A stretch of 64,000 bases of DNA from Gaiella sp. (GCA_027493885.1 JAOSJZ010000001.1:2288622-2352621); one strand, 5' to 3'; shown: positions 9,610-18,233, counted from the first letter of the stretch. Notes: generated from the sequence alone by a model not told the origin. Program-made: numbers and translations.

Positions 9610-10548
9610 GTGAGCCGCGTCCTGGTCACAGGCGGCGCCGGCTTCATCGGCTCCAACCTCGCCGAGGCCCTGCTCGACCGCGGCGACGACGTGCGTGTGC
9701 TCGACAACTTCTCCACCGGCAGCCGTGCCAACCTCGTTGCGCTCGGGCGCGACGTCGAGGTCGTCGAGGGCGATCTCCGATCGTACGAGCGCGTGCACAC
9801 CGCGGTACGCGGTGTCGAAGTCGTCTTCCACCAGGGCGCCCTCGGCTCCGTACCGCGCTCCGTCCAGGACCCGCTCACGCCGACGGCAGTCAACGTCGAG
9901 GGGACGCTCAACGTGCTGCTCGCCGCGCGCGACGAGGGCATCCGGCGGATCGTGTTTGCCTCGTCGTCGTCGGTGTACGGCAACGTCGGGCGGATGCCGC
10001 TGTCCGAGGACCAGGCGCCGAACCCGATCTCTCCGTACGGCGTCGCGAAGCTGGCTGCCGAGCGGTTCTGCGTCTCGTTCCACCACGTCTACGGCCTGGA
10101 GACGGTCGCGCTCCGCTACTTCAACGTGTTCGGCCCGCGTCAGGACCCGAGCTCACAGTACGCGGCGGTCATCCCGCGCTTCATCCGGACGATCGACGGC
10201 GGAGGGACGATCACGATCGACGGCGACGGCGAGCAGTCGAAGGACTTCACGTACGTCGAGAACGTCGTGCGAGCGAACCTGCTGGCGGCGGACGCCGCCG
10301 CCGCGGTGGGTCGCGTGCTCAACGTCGCGATGGGCGGAACCGAGTCGGTGAACGCTCTCGCGGAGACGATAGGCCGGCTGCTCGACAAGGAGGTCGTGCA
10401 TGTGCACGGGCCGGAGCGACCGGGGGACGTGCGTCTCTCCTGCGCCGACGTCACGGCCGCCAGGGACGTGATCGGCTTCGAGCCGACCGTGGGTCTCGAG
10501 GAAGGCCTGCGGCTGACCATCGAATCTTTGCTCGAGGAGGCAACATGA
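9610..10548 (+). CDS. NAD-dependent nucleotide-sugar 4-epimerase (extended SDR)
   Basis: 312 residues from GTG 9610. The Rossmann motif VTGGAGFIGSNLAEALL is at the N-terminus. The SDR active site is SSSSVYGN followed by SPYGVAKLAAE (Tyr-x3-Lys). ALRYFNVFGPRQDPSSQYAAV and FTYVENVVRA match UDP-GlcNAc/UDP-Glc 4-epimerases of the WbpP/GalE type. It likely makes a UDP-hexose or UDP-HexNAc donor for the glycosyltransferases of this locus. Its stop overlaps the cupin start by 4 nt. Confidence 0.9.
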   Translation: MSRVLVTGGAGFIGSNLAEALLDRGDDVRVLDNFSTGSRANLVALGRDVEVVEGDLRSYERVHTAVRGVEVVFHQGALGSVPRSVQDPLTPTAVNVEGTLNVLLAARDEGIRRIVFASSSSVYGNVGRMPLSEDQAPNPISPYGVAKLAAERFCVSFHHVYGLETVALRYFNVFGPRQDPSSQYAAVIPRFIRTIDGGGTITIDGDGEQSKDFTYVENVVRANLLAADAAAAVGRVLNVAMGGTESVNALAETIGRLLDKEVVHVHGPERPGDVRLSCADVTAARDVIGFEPTVGLEEGLRLTIESLLEEAT

Positions 10549-10943
10549 CCGGCTACGCGTTCGGGACGGTGGACGAGCTGGGCGAGGGCTACGGCTTCCG
10601 CAGGGTGCGCCAGGCGCTCGGCGTCGAGGCGTTCGGCGTCAACGTGGTCGTGATGCCTCCCGGCTACCTCGGCTTCCTGCACTACCACGACGAGCAGGAC
10701 GAGCTCTACTTCGTCCACGCGGGCACGGCACGCGTCGAGGTCGGCGGCGAGGAGCGCCTTCTCGGCCCGGGCGGGATCGTGCACGTCACCTCGACGACCC
10801 CACGCCGCGTCTCGAACGGGGGCGACGACGACCTCGTGCTGCTCGTCGTCGGGGGCAAGGGCGGCTACGTCGGCCGCGACGGCCACATGGTCGACGAGGC
10901 GGACATCCCGCGCCGTGCGGCGTTCGGCTCGGGCGCCGTCTAG
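10545..10943 (+). CDS. Small cupin-domain protein
   Basis: 132 residues, single cupin_2 barrel. Motif 1 is FLHYHDEQDELYFVHAGTARVEVG, seen here as HYHDEQDELYFV, with His-x-His and Glu metal ligands. Motif 2 is around GPGGIVHVTSTTPRRVSNGG. The ATG at 10545 overlaps the epimerase stop (ATGA). It may be a sugar isomerase or a cupin of unknown role; the neighbourhood suggests nucleotide-sugar metabolism, but no substrate can be assigned. It converges on the second ligase with a 9-bp gap. Confidence 0.8.
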   Translation: MTGYAFGTVDELGEGYGFRRVRQALGVEAFGVNVVVMPPGYLGFLHYHDEQDELYFVHAGTARVEVGGEERLLGPGGIVHVTSTTPRRVSNGGDDDLVLLVVGGKGGYVGRDGHMVDEADIPRRAAFGSGAV

Positions 10944-10952
10944 CTCCAAGGC

Positions 10953-12293
10953 TCACACGGCGTCCTCCGGCGGCGCGTCACCCGGTCGGGCGCGAAGCGC
11001 TGCGCCGGCGAGCGCGAAGACGACGACCGAGAGCCAGTGGATGCCGATCACGTCGGTCTGGAGGCCGAGCACGGCGACGGCGGCGAGCGACGACGCCAGC
11101 CAGGGCGAGCGCCGGCGGAGCGCCACGAACAGCGCCACCAGCCAGCCGGCGAACGCGGCGAGGCCGAGAAGGCCGGCGTCGACGCCGAGCTCGGTGTACG
11201 TCGACTCGCCCGCCTTGGGCTCGAGCCCCGTACGCGACGCCGACACGCCGGCGTTGCCGAGGCCGAAGCCCCACGGGTGGCGGGCGACGGTGTGGATGCC
11301 GTCCCGGAGGGCGCGCAGGTGGCTCGATGTCGAGCTCTCACCGGTCGAGAACGGGTCGTCGGAGGCCTCGCCTTCCCGCGCCGCGTGCTCGCGCAGGCAG
11401 GCGAGCTCGGAGGTCGTGTAGGTCGTCGTGGGACCGATCGTCGGGAAGAGCGCGACGAAGGCGATCGTGACGATCACCGAGCCCGCGGCGAGCGCGGCGG
11501 GCGTCCACGAGCGGCGCAGCGCGGCGAGGACGAGCAGCGCGGCGGGGAGCGCGATGAAGGCGGCGCGCGTGTGCGTCCAGAGAAGCCCGGCGTAGACGAG
11601 CGCCGCGGCGCCGACCGTCCAGCGGCGTGGTCGCACTGCGGCGAGCAGGAGCAGCACCACCACGAGCGCGTACGCGGTCGCGAGCGGGCTGAGGAAGGTC
11701 GACACGAGCCGCCGCGCCGGGCTCTCCTCGTCGGTGTTCAGGATCCAGTTCTCCGGCAGTCCCGAGAGGCAGCGGTAGGCGAGGCCGAGCTGCTCCGAGA
11801 ACCAGTCGGGCACGCCCGAGTCACGCCACCACTGGAACGGCACCAGGTAGACGTCGACGAGCCCCCATGCCGCGAGCCCGACGCCGACCGCGACGAGCGT
11901 GAGCCCGAGCCGCCGCCACCAGGCCCGGTCGAGTACGAGCAGACGTCCCAGCACGTAGGCGCCGAGCGGGAGCAGGTGGTGGCGGAGCGCGTAGAGCTCG
12001 CCGCGCGAGGTTGCGTCCCCGTCGAGCCAGGACTGGGGCAGCAGCCAGTAGAGGACGACGGCAGCGCCGTAGGCGAGGGCCAAGCGATCGGCCCAGAGGA
12101 GCCGCGGAATCGATCCCGCCGCCGCGAGGGCGGCAACAGCCGCGAGGAGGAGTAGCCCGTCCTTCCACGCCGCCACGACGTCGAGCGCCGTGTCGCGCAC
12201 GCCCGCCTGCCAGAGGAGCGCCATCGCGAGGTTGTGGAGCGCGAGCCCGACCACGAGGACGAGCACTGCGACGCGCGGCAGGCGGCCGGTCAC
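10953..12293 (-). CDS. Second O-antigen ligase/polymerase-like membrane protein
   Basis: 446 residues, intact, with about 11 hydrophobic segments (for example VAVLVLVVGLALHNLAMALL near the N-terminus). A large outside loop contains HPWGFGLGNAGVSASRTG and ESTYTELGVDAGLLGLAAF, a pattern typical of WaaL/Wzy-C family proteins. GTG 12293 overlaps the upstream methyltransferase stop by 4 nt. Having two ligase-like proteins within 5 kb suggests one polymerase and one ligase, or two glycans; the sequence alone does not decide which. Confidence 0.8.
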   Translation of the reverse strand: MTGRLPRVAVLVLVVGLALHNLAMALLWQAGVRDTALDVVAAWKDGLLLLAAVAALAAAGSIPRLLWADRLALAYGAAVVLYWLLPQSWLDGDATSRGELYALRHHLLPLGAYVLGRLLVLDRAWWRRLGLTLVAVGVGLAAWGLVDVYLVPFQWWRDSGVPDWFSEQLGLAYRCLSGLPENWILNTDEESPARRLVSTFLSPLATAYALVVVLLLLAAVRPRRWTVGAAALVYAGLLWTHTRAAFIALPAALLVLAALRRSWTPAALAAGSVIVTIAFVALFPTIGPTTTYTTSELACLREHAAREGEASDDPFSTGESSTSSHLRALRDGIHTVARHPWGFGLGNAGVSASRTGLEPKAGESTYTELGVDAGLLGLAAFAGWLVALFVALRRRSPWLASSLAAVAVLGLQTDVIGIHWLSVVVFALAGAALRARPGDAPPEDAV

Positions 12294-12991
12294 GTCGTCG
12301 CCACGAGCGTCAGGCCGAGGTTGCGGATTTCGACAGGCACCGGGAAGAGCGAGCCAAGGTCCCGCGGTCCAAGCAGGTGGTTCTCACGCGCCCACGATTT
12401 CCCGGCGAGGTCGTACGCACGGCCGGCCAGCGGCTCGGGGAGCCAGTGGACGAGCGGGAGCCACGTGTGCACCTCGACCGGGAACCAGCGGTTCGGGGTG
12501 GTCAGGAAGACGCGCCTGCCCACACGGAGGGCCTCCCGGACGAAGGCCTCCTGCCGCTCGCGCCCGCCCACGTGCTCGATCACCGCGTTCGAGTGGACGA
12601 CGTCGAAGCTGCCGTCCGCGAAGGGAAGGGCGCAGGCGTCGCCCTGGACGTATCGGATCCGCGGGTAGCGCTCGCGAAAGCGCGTGCCGTCGTGGAGGCC
12701 GAGCGCGGTCAGGCGCTCGGGCCACGGGTAGCGCTCTTCCAGGAGGTTGTGCGTCGTGCAGCCGCTCTGCCCGCCGGCCTCGCCGAGCGAGACCTCGTCG
12801 ACCCCGACGTCGAGGACGCTGGTCGACGCGTCGGCGCGCATCAGCTCGAGGAACAGGGCGAGCTTCCGCTTCCGCGAGCGAAGCGAGATCGCGTCGGCGA
12901 GGCGCACGAGCGTGAGCCTAAGCGTGGCCGACGACGCGCGTGGCGAAGGACGACCGCCGCGGCGCCGCCGAGCGAGAGCGGTGTCAGACAC
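12290..12991 (-). CDS. SAM-dependent methyltransferase next to ligase
   Basis: Up to 233 residues. Core motifs are SVLDVGVDEVSL (motif I, with one Gly fewer than usual), YVQGDACALPFADGSFDVVHSNAVIEHV (seen as ALPFADGSFDVVHSNAVIEH) and RVFLTTPNRWFPVEVHTWLP. The last resembles methyltransferases that act in cell-surface glycan clusters. The longest frame starts with a GTG at 12991 that lies inside the palindromic repeat 12979-12993, so the true start is probably further in, near 12900. It is coupled to the downstream ligase by a GTGA overlap. Confidence 0.78.
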   Translation of the reverse strand: MSDTALARRRRGGRPSPRASSATLRLTLVRLADAISLRSRKRKLALFLELMRADASTSVLDVGVDEVSLGEAGGQSGCTTHNLLEERYPWPERLTALGLHDGTRFRERYPRIRYVQGDACALPFADGSFDVVHSNAVIEHVGGRERQEAFVREALRVGRRVFLTTPNRWFPVEVHTWLPLVHWLPEPLAGRAYDLAGKSWARENHLLGPRDLGSLFPVPVEIRNLGLTLVATT

Positions 12992-12993
12992 CG
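12979..12993. repeat. Palindrome CGGTGTCAGACACCG, copy 1
   Basis: 15-nt site with 7-bp arms around one base (A). It is one of four copies in the window (12979, 14650, 29258, 29389), all intergenic or at a gene start. Here it overlaps the upstream-most GTG of the methyltransferase. The central base orients each copy: this one has CAG and its partner at 14650 has CTG, so the pair is in opposite orientation. Confidence 0.7.
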
Positions 12994-13104
12994 ATCTCTG
13001 TCAACCCCAAGACCGTGCCAGCTCTGTGCCGACCGATCCACAGGCTGAGCCCACGTGGCGCCTCCCCAGAACATGTCGGTAGGGGAGAGTTGGTGTGTGG
13101 ATAC

Positions 13105-13108
13105 CTAA
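13105..13108. repeat. Left target-site duplication CTAA of the IS
   Basis: CTAA sits directly outside the left inverted repeat (13109) and is repeated directly outside the right one at 14554-14557. A 4-bp YTAR-like duplication is the known pattern for the IS701 family. Confidence 0.85.
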
Positions 13109-13194
13109 TAGGACTTTGTTAGCTGGTTGAAGGGTCCTCTCCGTTCGCGTCGAACGGTGTCCGCGGTTGCGGTCATCGTTGGAGGGAGGAGCGG

Positions 13195-14543
13195 ATGGGG
13201 GCAGCGGTGGTAGTCGAGATGCCGGCGGTCGAGGTGCGTGAGCGGCTTACCGGGTTTGTGGCGGAGGTAGCGTCGCCGCTGTCGCTGCGTCGGCAGCGGG
13301 AGAACGCGCTTCTGTATGTGCGTGGGTTGGTCGAGCAGGGCGGCCGCAAGAGCTTGCAGCCGACGCTGTTCAGGTTGGAGGAGACGCCGGCCCGGTACGA
13401 GTCGATGCAGCAGTTTCTGGCCGACTCGCCCTGGGATGCGGAGCTTTTGATCCGTCGCTGTGCGGAGCGGGTGGCGCCGCAGATCGGGGTTGTGGCTTGG
13501 ATCGTCGATGACACGGGGATTGTCAAGGACGGCAAGCACTCGCCGGGGGTGAAGCGGCAGTACTCGGGCACGTTGGGCAAGGTCGGCAACTGCCAGATCA
13601 CCGTCAGCGTGCACGCCGTCGGCGAGCGGGGCACGTCGCCGCTTGGTTGGCGGCTGTATCTGCCGGAGGAGTGGTGCGACGATGTGGATCGTCGGCGGAA
13701 GGCGAAGATCCCCGACGAGGTCGAATTCCGAACAAAGCCGCAGCTGGCCGCTGCGGTCTGCGAGCGGGCGGCCGGCTGGGAGGTGCCGCGGGCGCCGATC
13801 CTCGGCGACGCCGCTTATGGCGACGATGCCGGCTTCCGCACCGGACTGCACGAGGCGGAGCTCGAGTACGTGCTCGCGATTCGGGCGGGTACGAGCGTGT
13901 ACGGGCCGGAGACAAGCTTCGCGGTTCCCGAACGCGCCGGCGGGCGCGGCCGCCCGCCGAGCGTCGCCCGCCCCGACCGGGAGCCGGAGTCGGTGCATCT
14001 GCTCGCCGAGCGGCTGCCCGCCAACGCCTGGCAGGCGCTGCCCTGCCGGACAACCCCAAGCGGCGCGGAGGTCACGAGCCGGTTCGCGTTCGTCCGCGTG
14101 GTCGCGACAAACCCGGTCAGAAACCGGCATCAACAACCGCGCTGGGAGTGGCTGATCATCGAGTGGCCCGACGGCGAGCAGACGCCGAGCGACTACTGGC
14201 TGTCGAACCTCGCCGAGGACGAGAGCCGCGAGCGGCTCGCCAGGCTCGCCCGCCTGCGCTGGACGATCGAGCTCGACTACCGGCAGCTGAAAGGGGAACT
14301 CGGGCTCGACCACTACGAAGGCCGCAGCTACCTCGGCTTCCACCATCACTGCGCCCTCGTCACCTGCGCGCACGCCTTCCTGACGGAGGAACGCCTGCGC
14401 CCGAAAGCCCGGCGGCCGGCCTGACGCTGCCACAGACGGTGCTGCTCCTACAGCCCGTCCTGCGCTGCTGGGCCGGCCGCTGCCGAACCTGCAAACAGCC
14501 CATCGACCTCAACCAGCTCGAGCTCTTCCACCCACGTGAGTAA
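13195..14543 (+). CDS. IS701-family DDE transposase, C-terminal frameshift at 14404-14406
   Basis: ATG 13195 follows a GGAGGGAGGAG ribosome site. The catalytic first Asp lies in VVAWIVDDTGIVKDGKHSPG, followed by VKRQYSGTLGKVGNCQ, a hallmark of IS701 transposases. ILGDAAYGDDAGFR holds the second Asp, and RWTIELDYRQLKGELGLDHYEG holds the terminal Glu region. As written the frame stops at 14424 (409 residues). One extra A in AAA 14404-14406 would continue as PAAGLTLPQTVLLLQPVL and CRTCKQPIDLNQLELF to a TAA at 14541-14543 that lies inside the right inverted repeat (449 residues). The catalytic core is intact either way. Confidence 0.9.
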
Positions 14544-14553
14544 CAAAGTCCTA
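14541..14553. repeat. Right terminal inverted repeat of the IS
   Basis: TAACAAAGTCCTA, the exact reverse complement of 13109-13121. Its first three bases double as the stop codon of the full-length transposase frame. Confidence 0.9.
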
Positions 14554-14557
14554 CTAA
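14554..14557. repeat. Right target-site duplication CTAA of the IS
   Basis: Direct repeat of the CTAA at 13105-13108, immediately outside the right inverted repeat. Confidence 0.85.
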
Positions 14558-14649
14558 GGTCCCGTCGATGCCGACACCCGATGCGAAGCGCGTCCGCCGG
14601 GTGTGGAAAAAGGAGTGCAAACCCGGCACGCAGACCTCTGGACGAGATT

Positions 14650-14664
14650 CGGTGTCTGACACCG
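14650..14664. repeat. Palindrome CGGTGTCTGACACCG, copy 2
   Basis: Oppositely oriented partner of 12979-12993. The two lie on either side of the IS and would be about 210 bp apart without it. It is preceded by CCCGGCACG and GACGAGA blocks that also precede the copy at 29389. It lies 38 nt upstream of the glycosylase GTG at 14703. Confidence 0.7.
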
Positions 14665-14702
14665 AAGGGCCGTCGGCGCGCCGGACGAGTACTGTCGACG
14701 CG

Positions 14703-15533
14703 GTGCTCGAAGACGTCGTCACCCCGCGCGGCCCGTACCGCCTCCGCCTCATGGCACGGAACGGCACGTGGCACGGCGCGCTGCCCGGGAAGCGCGCGGC
14801 GACCGCATGGCAGCGGGCGGACGGCCGGGTCGTCGTCCGCGCCCCCGACGAGCCCGCCCTCGCGACCGTGCGCTTCATGCTCGCGCTCGACGACGACACG
14901 ACCGGGTTCCACTCGCGTTTCGGCGGCGACCGGCTGATCGGCCCGTCCGCCCGGGCGCTCGTCGGGTACCGCCCGCTCCGGCGCGCGACGGTCACACACG
15001 CGGTCGTCAGGGCCTTCTGCGGGCAGCTGATCGAGGCTCGCCGCGCGCTCGCCATCGAACGCGCGATCGCCCGCGCGTGCGGGGACGCCGTCGTCACGCA
15101 ATCGGCCCTCGCCCGCCTGGCGCCCGTGGAGCTGCGCCGGCTGGGGCTCGCCCAGCACCGGGCGACCATTCTCGCCCGGCTCGCGGCGACGATCGACCTC
15201 GAGCGCCTCCGCGACCTCCCCGCCGCCGACGTCGTCGCCCGGCTCGCTCGCGAGCGCGGGATCGGCCCGTGGTCGCTCGGCATGATCGCGCTCGAGGGTC
15301 TCGGCCGCTTCGACCACGGGCTCGTTGGCGATCTCTCGCTCGTGAAGCTCTACGCGGCGCTCACCGGCCGCTGGGTCGAGGGACACGAGACCGCCGAGTT
15401 GCTCGCGCCGTACGGAGAGTGGCAGGGGCTCGCGGGTGAGATCCTCCTTCTCGGCTGGTCGCGCGGCCTCGTCCCCGGCGCCTCCGCCGACCGCGCACGG
15501 ATCGCGCGGCGCCGCGAGCGCGGGGCTGCGTAG
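14703..15533 (+). CDS. DNA-3-methyladenine glycosylase II-like (AlkA/HhH-GPD)
   Basis: 276 residues from GTG 14703. A longer frame begins at 14568, but its first 45 codons run across the palindrome and IS-flanking DNA, so they are rejected. The core of the HhH-GPD fold is visible: ARERGIGPWSLGMIALEGLG is the helix-hairpin-helix, and LVGDLSLVKL supplies the catalytic Asp at the place of E. coli AlkA Asp238. It removes alkylated purines in base excision repair (family knowledge). It lies 9 bp upstream of proC, probably in the same transcript. Confidence 0.83.
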   Translation: MLEDVVTPRGPYRLRLMARNGTWHGALPGKRAATAWQRADGRVVVRAPDEPALATVRFMLALDDDTTGFHSRFGGDRLIGPSARALVGYRPLRRATVTHAVVRAFCGQLIEARRALAIERAIARACGDAVVTQSALARLAPVELRRLGLAQHRATILARLAATIDLERLRDLPAADVVARLARERGIGPWSLGMIALEGLGRFDHGLVGDLSLVKLYAALTGRWVEGHETAELLAPYGEWQGLAGEILLLGWSRGLVPGASADRARIARRRERGAA

Positions 15534-15542
15534 AGTCCGGCC

Positions 15543-16367
15543 ATGACAGTCGACGAGCGGCGAATCGCGGTGCTCGGGGCGGGGCGGATCGGCGAGGCGT
15601 TGATCGCCGGCCTGCTCTCGTCCGGCTGGCGCCGCCCGAACGACATCACGGCCTCGAGCAGGCGCACCGAGCGGGTCGCGGAGCTCGCGGAGCGTCACGG
15701 GATCGCGGCGACCACGGACAACGTCGAGGCCGCCTCGGGCGCCGCGCTCGTCGTCGTGGCGGTGAAGCCGCAGGACATCAACGGCCTCCTGGGGGAGATC
15801 GGCCCTGCGATCACGACCGAGCAGACGGTCCTCTCGATCGCGGCCGCGACGCCGACCGCGACGATCGAGCGTCACCTCGCCGCAGGCGTCCCCGTCGTCC
15901 GGGCGATGCCGAACACGCCGTCCACCGTGCACGAGGGCATCGCCGGGCTCTGCGCGGGCGCCCATGCCGGCGATGCGCACGTGACGCTCGCCGAGGAGGC
16001 GCTTGCCCACCTCGGCTCCGTCGTCCGGGTCTCGGAGCGCTACATGGACGCCGTGACGGCCGTCTCCGGCTCCGGGCCGGCGTACTTCGCGCTCCTCGCC
16101 GAGGCGATGATCGAGGCGGGGCTCCTGCTCGGCCTCTCGCGCGAGATCTCGACCCAGCTCGTGATCCAGACGATGCTCGGCACTGCGAAGCAGCTCCGCG
16201 ACGAAGGGCTGCACCCGGTCGAGCTGCGCGAGATGGTCACCTCGCCCGGCGGCACGACCATCGCTGCGATCCGCGAGCTCGAGTCCGCCGGTGTCCGGGC
16301 CGCGTTCCTGAACGCGATCCAGGCCGCGATGACACGTGCTCGCGAGATCGCCGCCGGCGGGGACTGA
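15543..16367 (+). CDS. proC: Pyrroline-5-carboxylate reductase
   Basis: 274 residues, intact. The N-terminal Rossmann motif is AVLGAGRIGEALIAGLL. VVVAVKPQDI and VRAMPNTPSTVHEGIAGLC are typical ProC blocks. The C-terminal dimerisation domain carries VSGSGPAYFALLAEAMIEAG and MVTSPGGTTIAAIRELE. The enzyme reduces 1-pyrroline-5-carboxylate to L-proline with NAD(P)H in the cytoplasm. It converges with the oxidoreductase gene 8 bp away. Confidence 0.96.
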   Translation: MTVDERRIAVLGAGRIGEALIAGLLSSGWRRPNDITASSRRTERVAELAERHGIAATTDNVEAASGAALVVVAVKPQDINGLLGEIGPAITTEQTVLSIAAATPTATIERHLAAGVPVVRAMPNTPSTVHEGIAGLCAGAHAGDAHVTLAEEALAHLGSVVRVSERYMDAVTAVSGSGPAYFALLAEAMIEAGLLLGLSREISTQLVIQTMLGTAKQLRDEGLHPVELREMVTSPGGTTIAAIRELESAGVRAAFLNAIQAAMTRAREIAAGGD

Positions 16368-16375
16368 CGGCTCCG

Positions 16376-17343
16376 TCAGTCCGGCACGACGGTGATGACG
16401 ACGTTCCCGATCTTTCGCCCGGTCTCGACATACCGGTAGGCCTCGACGATCTCGTCGAGTGGATACGTTCGGTCGATCAGTGGGGTGAACCGCCCGGAGT
16501 CGAGCAGCTCGCGGAGGTACCCCATCACCTCACGATCCGCTTTCGGTAGCGGGAAGACGACCTTCCTGCCACGGGAGAGCACGGTGAGGAGCGGAAGGGC
16601 GAGGTTCTGCCAATAGGGCCCGAGGTCGCTCGAGAGGTAGACGCCGCCGGGCACGAGGCACCGCACCGGCCGAACGTGCTCTTCCCGACCGCATCGAAGA
16701 CGGCGTCGTACGTCTCGCCATGCCGCGTGAAGTCGTCCTCGGCGTAGTCGAGGGCGTGTTGCGCGCCGAGCCGTCTCGCCAGGTCGAAGTTCTCCGTCGC
16801 ACAGACCGCAGTGACGACTGCGCCGATGCCCGAGAGCAGTTGTACCGCCGCCGAGCCGATCGCACCGGTCGCGCCGTTGACGAGCACCTGTTGCCCGCTG
16901 CGGATCCCCGCCCTCCGGATGAAGGCGAGCGCATAGTGCGAGCCCTCGGTGCTCGGCGCGGCCTCGGTAAAGGACAGGCGCGCAGGCATCCTCGCGACCA
17001 TCGAGTCCGCACGGACGGTCAGATACTCGGCGTGTGCTCCGAACCTGCCTTCGCAGTACCCGAACACCCGCTCGCCGATCGCGAACGAGGTGACGTCGGC
17101 GCCGACGTGCTCCACCGCTCCGGCGAACTCTGTCCCGAGGATCGCCGACCTCGGGTTGCGGAGCCCGCTGAAGGCTCTGATGAAGAACGGCCGGGCCGCT
17201 CGGTATCCGCAGTCGGTTCGGTTCACTGTCGTCGCGTGGACCCTGACGAGCAGCTCGCCGTCCCCCGGAACGGGCCTGTCCACGTTGGTGACCTGGACGA
17301 CGTCCGGTGGGCCGTACCGGGTTGTGACCGCGGCCTTCGTGAG
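16376..17343 (-). CDS. Zn-independent MDR quinone oxidoreductase/alcohol dehydrogenase, frameshifted near 16665
   Basis: About 322 residues after repair. The upstream frame reads TKAAVTTRYGPPDVVQV, then NRTDCGYRAARPFF, ILGTEFAGAVEHVGADV and VLVNGATGAIGSAAVQL (NADP site). The downstream frame resumes as RCLVPGGVYLSSDLGP and ends IGNVVITVVPD. One base is missing near 16665 (the run of C at 16666-16667 is the simplest place). I cannot find a normal start codon at the conserved N-terminus, so the 5' coordinate is approximate and a second indel there is possible. Substrate unknown. Confidence 0.7.
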
Positions 17344-17392
17344 ACGGACTGTACGCTGCCGGAGGGCTGCCTGCCCGGGCCGCCGGCGCGGA

Positions 17393-18046
17393 CTACCCGG
17401 GGAGCAGCGAGGACGAGAGCGGCGGCGATTCCAGCCCACGCTCGCGCGCGAGCGCGTCGAGCACGAGCACGGTGTCCGCAACGCGGACGTCCTCGAGGAA
17501 AGCCTCGCGTGCCTCGAAGGAGCGCAGCACCGCCTCGCGGGCCCCCACGTACGCAACGTCGTCCGCCCGCGCGAGCGCTCCGAGCGCCTCCGCCACGGCG
17601 GCGGGCTCGAGCTCCTCGGCGGCGATCCGCGCAGCGACGGTCTCCGCTTCGCCGTCGCGCCCGAGCGTGAGCAACGCGAGCGCGGCGCAGTAGCCGGCGA
17701 TCGGGCCCGGTGCGTCGAGGGCGCCCGCCTCGAGCGCACCGGCGGCATCCCGGCGAGCTCCCGCGACGTCCCGCGCGAGCAGCCGGCAGCGGATCATCGC
17801 GATCGGCCGGCCCCAGCTCCCCGGCGGCGCGATGTGCCAGCTCGTCGCGTACTCGTCGGCCGCCCGGCGCAGCCACTGCGAGCCGGCGGCGTCATCCCCG
17901 AGCATGAGTGAGGCAAGCCCCGCAGCCCAGGACGCGCTCGCGATGCTCGTGAGCCTGAAGTCCTCGCGCTCGCCCGGCCCGGTGACGGACGCCAGCCGCC
18001 GCTCGTGCTCGGAATCGGCCCACGCGAGCTTTGCCTCCCAGTCCAC
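17393..18046 (-). CDS. Uncharacterised Ala-rich helical protein
   Basis: 217 residues from GTG 18046 (VDWEAKLAWADSEHERRLAS). The protein is almost wholly helical and rich in Ala, Glu, Arg and Leu, without signal peptide or membrane segment. It has loose helix-turn-helix pairs (for example LAWADSEHERRLASVTG and GYCAALALLTLGRDGEAET) that resemble a TPR-type solenoid. I do not recognise the family. A longer frame to 18211 exists, but its N-terminal part is Arg/Pro-rich and reads as noise. It is divergent from the fatty-acid operon. Confidence 0.65.
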   Translation of the reverse strand: MDWEAKLAWADSEHERRLASVTGPGEREDFRLTSIASASWAAGLASLMLGDDAAGSQWLRRAADEYATSWHIAPPGSWGRPIAMIRCRLLARDVAGARRDAAGALEAGALDAPGPIAGYCAALALLTLGRDGEAETVAARIAAEELEPAAVAEALGALARADDVAYVGAREAVLRSFEAREAFLEDVRVADTVLVLDALARERGLESPPLSSSLLPG

Positions 18047-18195
18047 CGCGTCAGTATTTCTGCTGCGATGAACGAGGCGTGCATCGGTTCTCGCTCGAGG
18101 CGGTGGCGCGGCGTCTCCTGCGTCGGCCGGCCGACCCGGCGTCGCGGCGCTCGTTCGGCGTCTTTCCCGCGGCGCGACATCGATCTGGGATGGCG

Positions 18196-18225
18196 TTGAT
18201 CGAACGGTCAATCAGCCGGTAGGCT
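18196..18225 (+). promoter_or_regulatory. Promoter with embedded TetR-type operator ahead of the beta-oxidation operon
   Basis: TTGATCGAACGGTCAA (18196-18211) is a near-perfect inverted repeat: 7-bp arms, one mismatch, AA centre. Its left end TTGATC can serve as a -35 box, 18 bp from TAGGCT (18220-18225) as a -10, with the ATG at 18234. TTGAYCG..CGRTCAA operators are used by TetR-family repressors of fatty-acid degradation (family knowledge). The repressor gene is not in this window. Confidence 0.5.
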
Positions 18226-18233
18226 CGGTTTCC

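Larger units (their letters stand above)
13109..14553 (+). mobile_element. Complete IS701-family insertion sequence, 1445 bp
   Basis: The left end TAGGACTTTGTTA (13109-13121) and right end TAACAAAGTCCTA (14541-14553) are perfect 13-bp inverted repeats. Both are flanked by the direct repeat CTAA (13105-13108 and 14554-14557), so the boundaries are exact and the insertion is recent enough to keep its duplication. It carries one transposase gene filling nearly the whole element. It landed in the gap between a minus-strand methyltransferase and a plus-strand DNA glycosylase; without it that gap would be about 260 bp. Confidence 0.92.

Noticed and set aside
12838..13074. Small minus frame across 12841-13074 as a gene
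   Set aside because: It runs over the palindrome and the methyltransferase in a different frame, with no motif or ribosome site.
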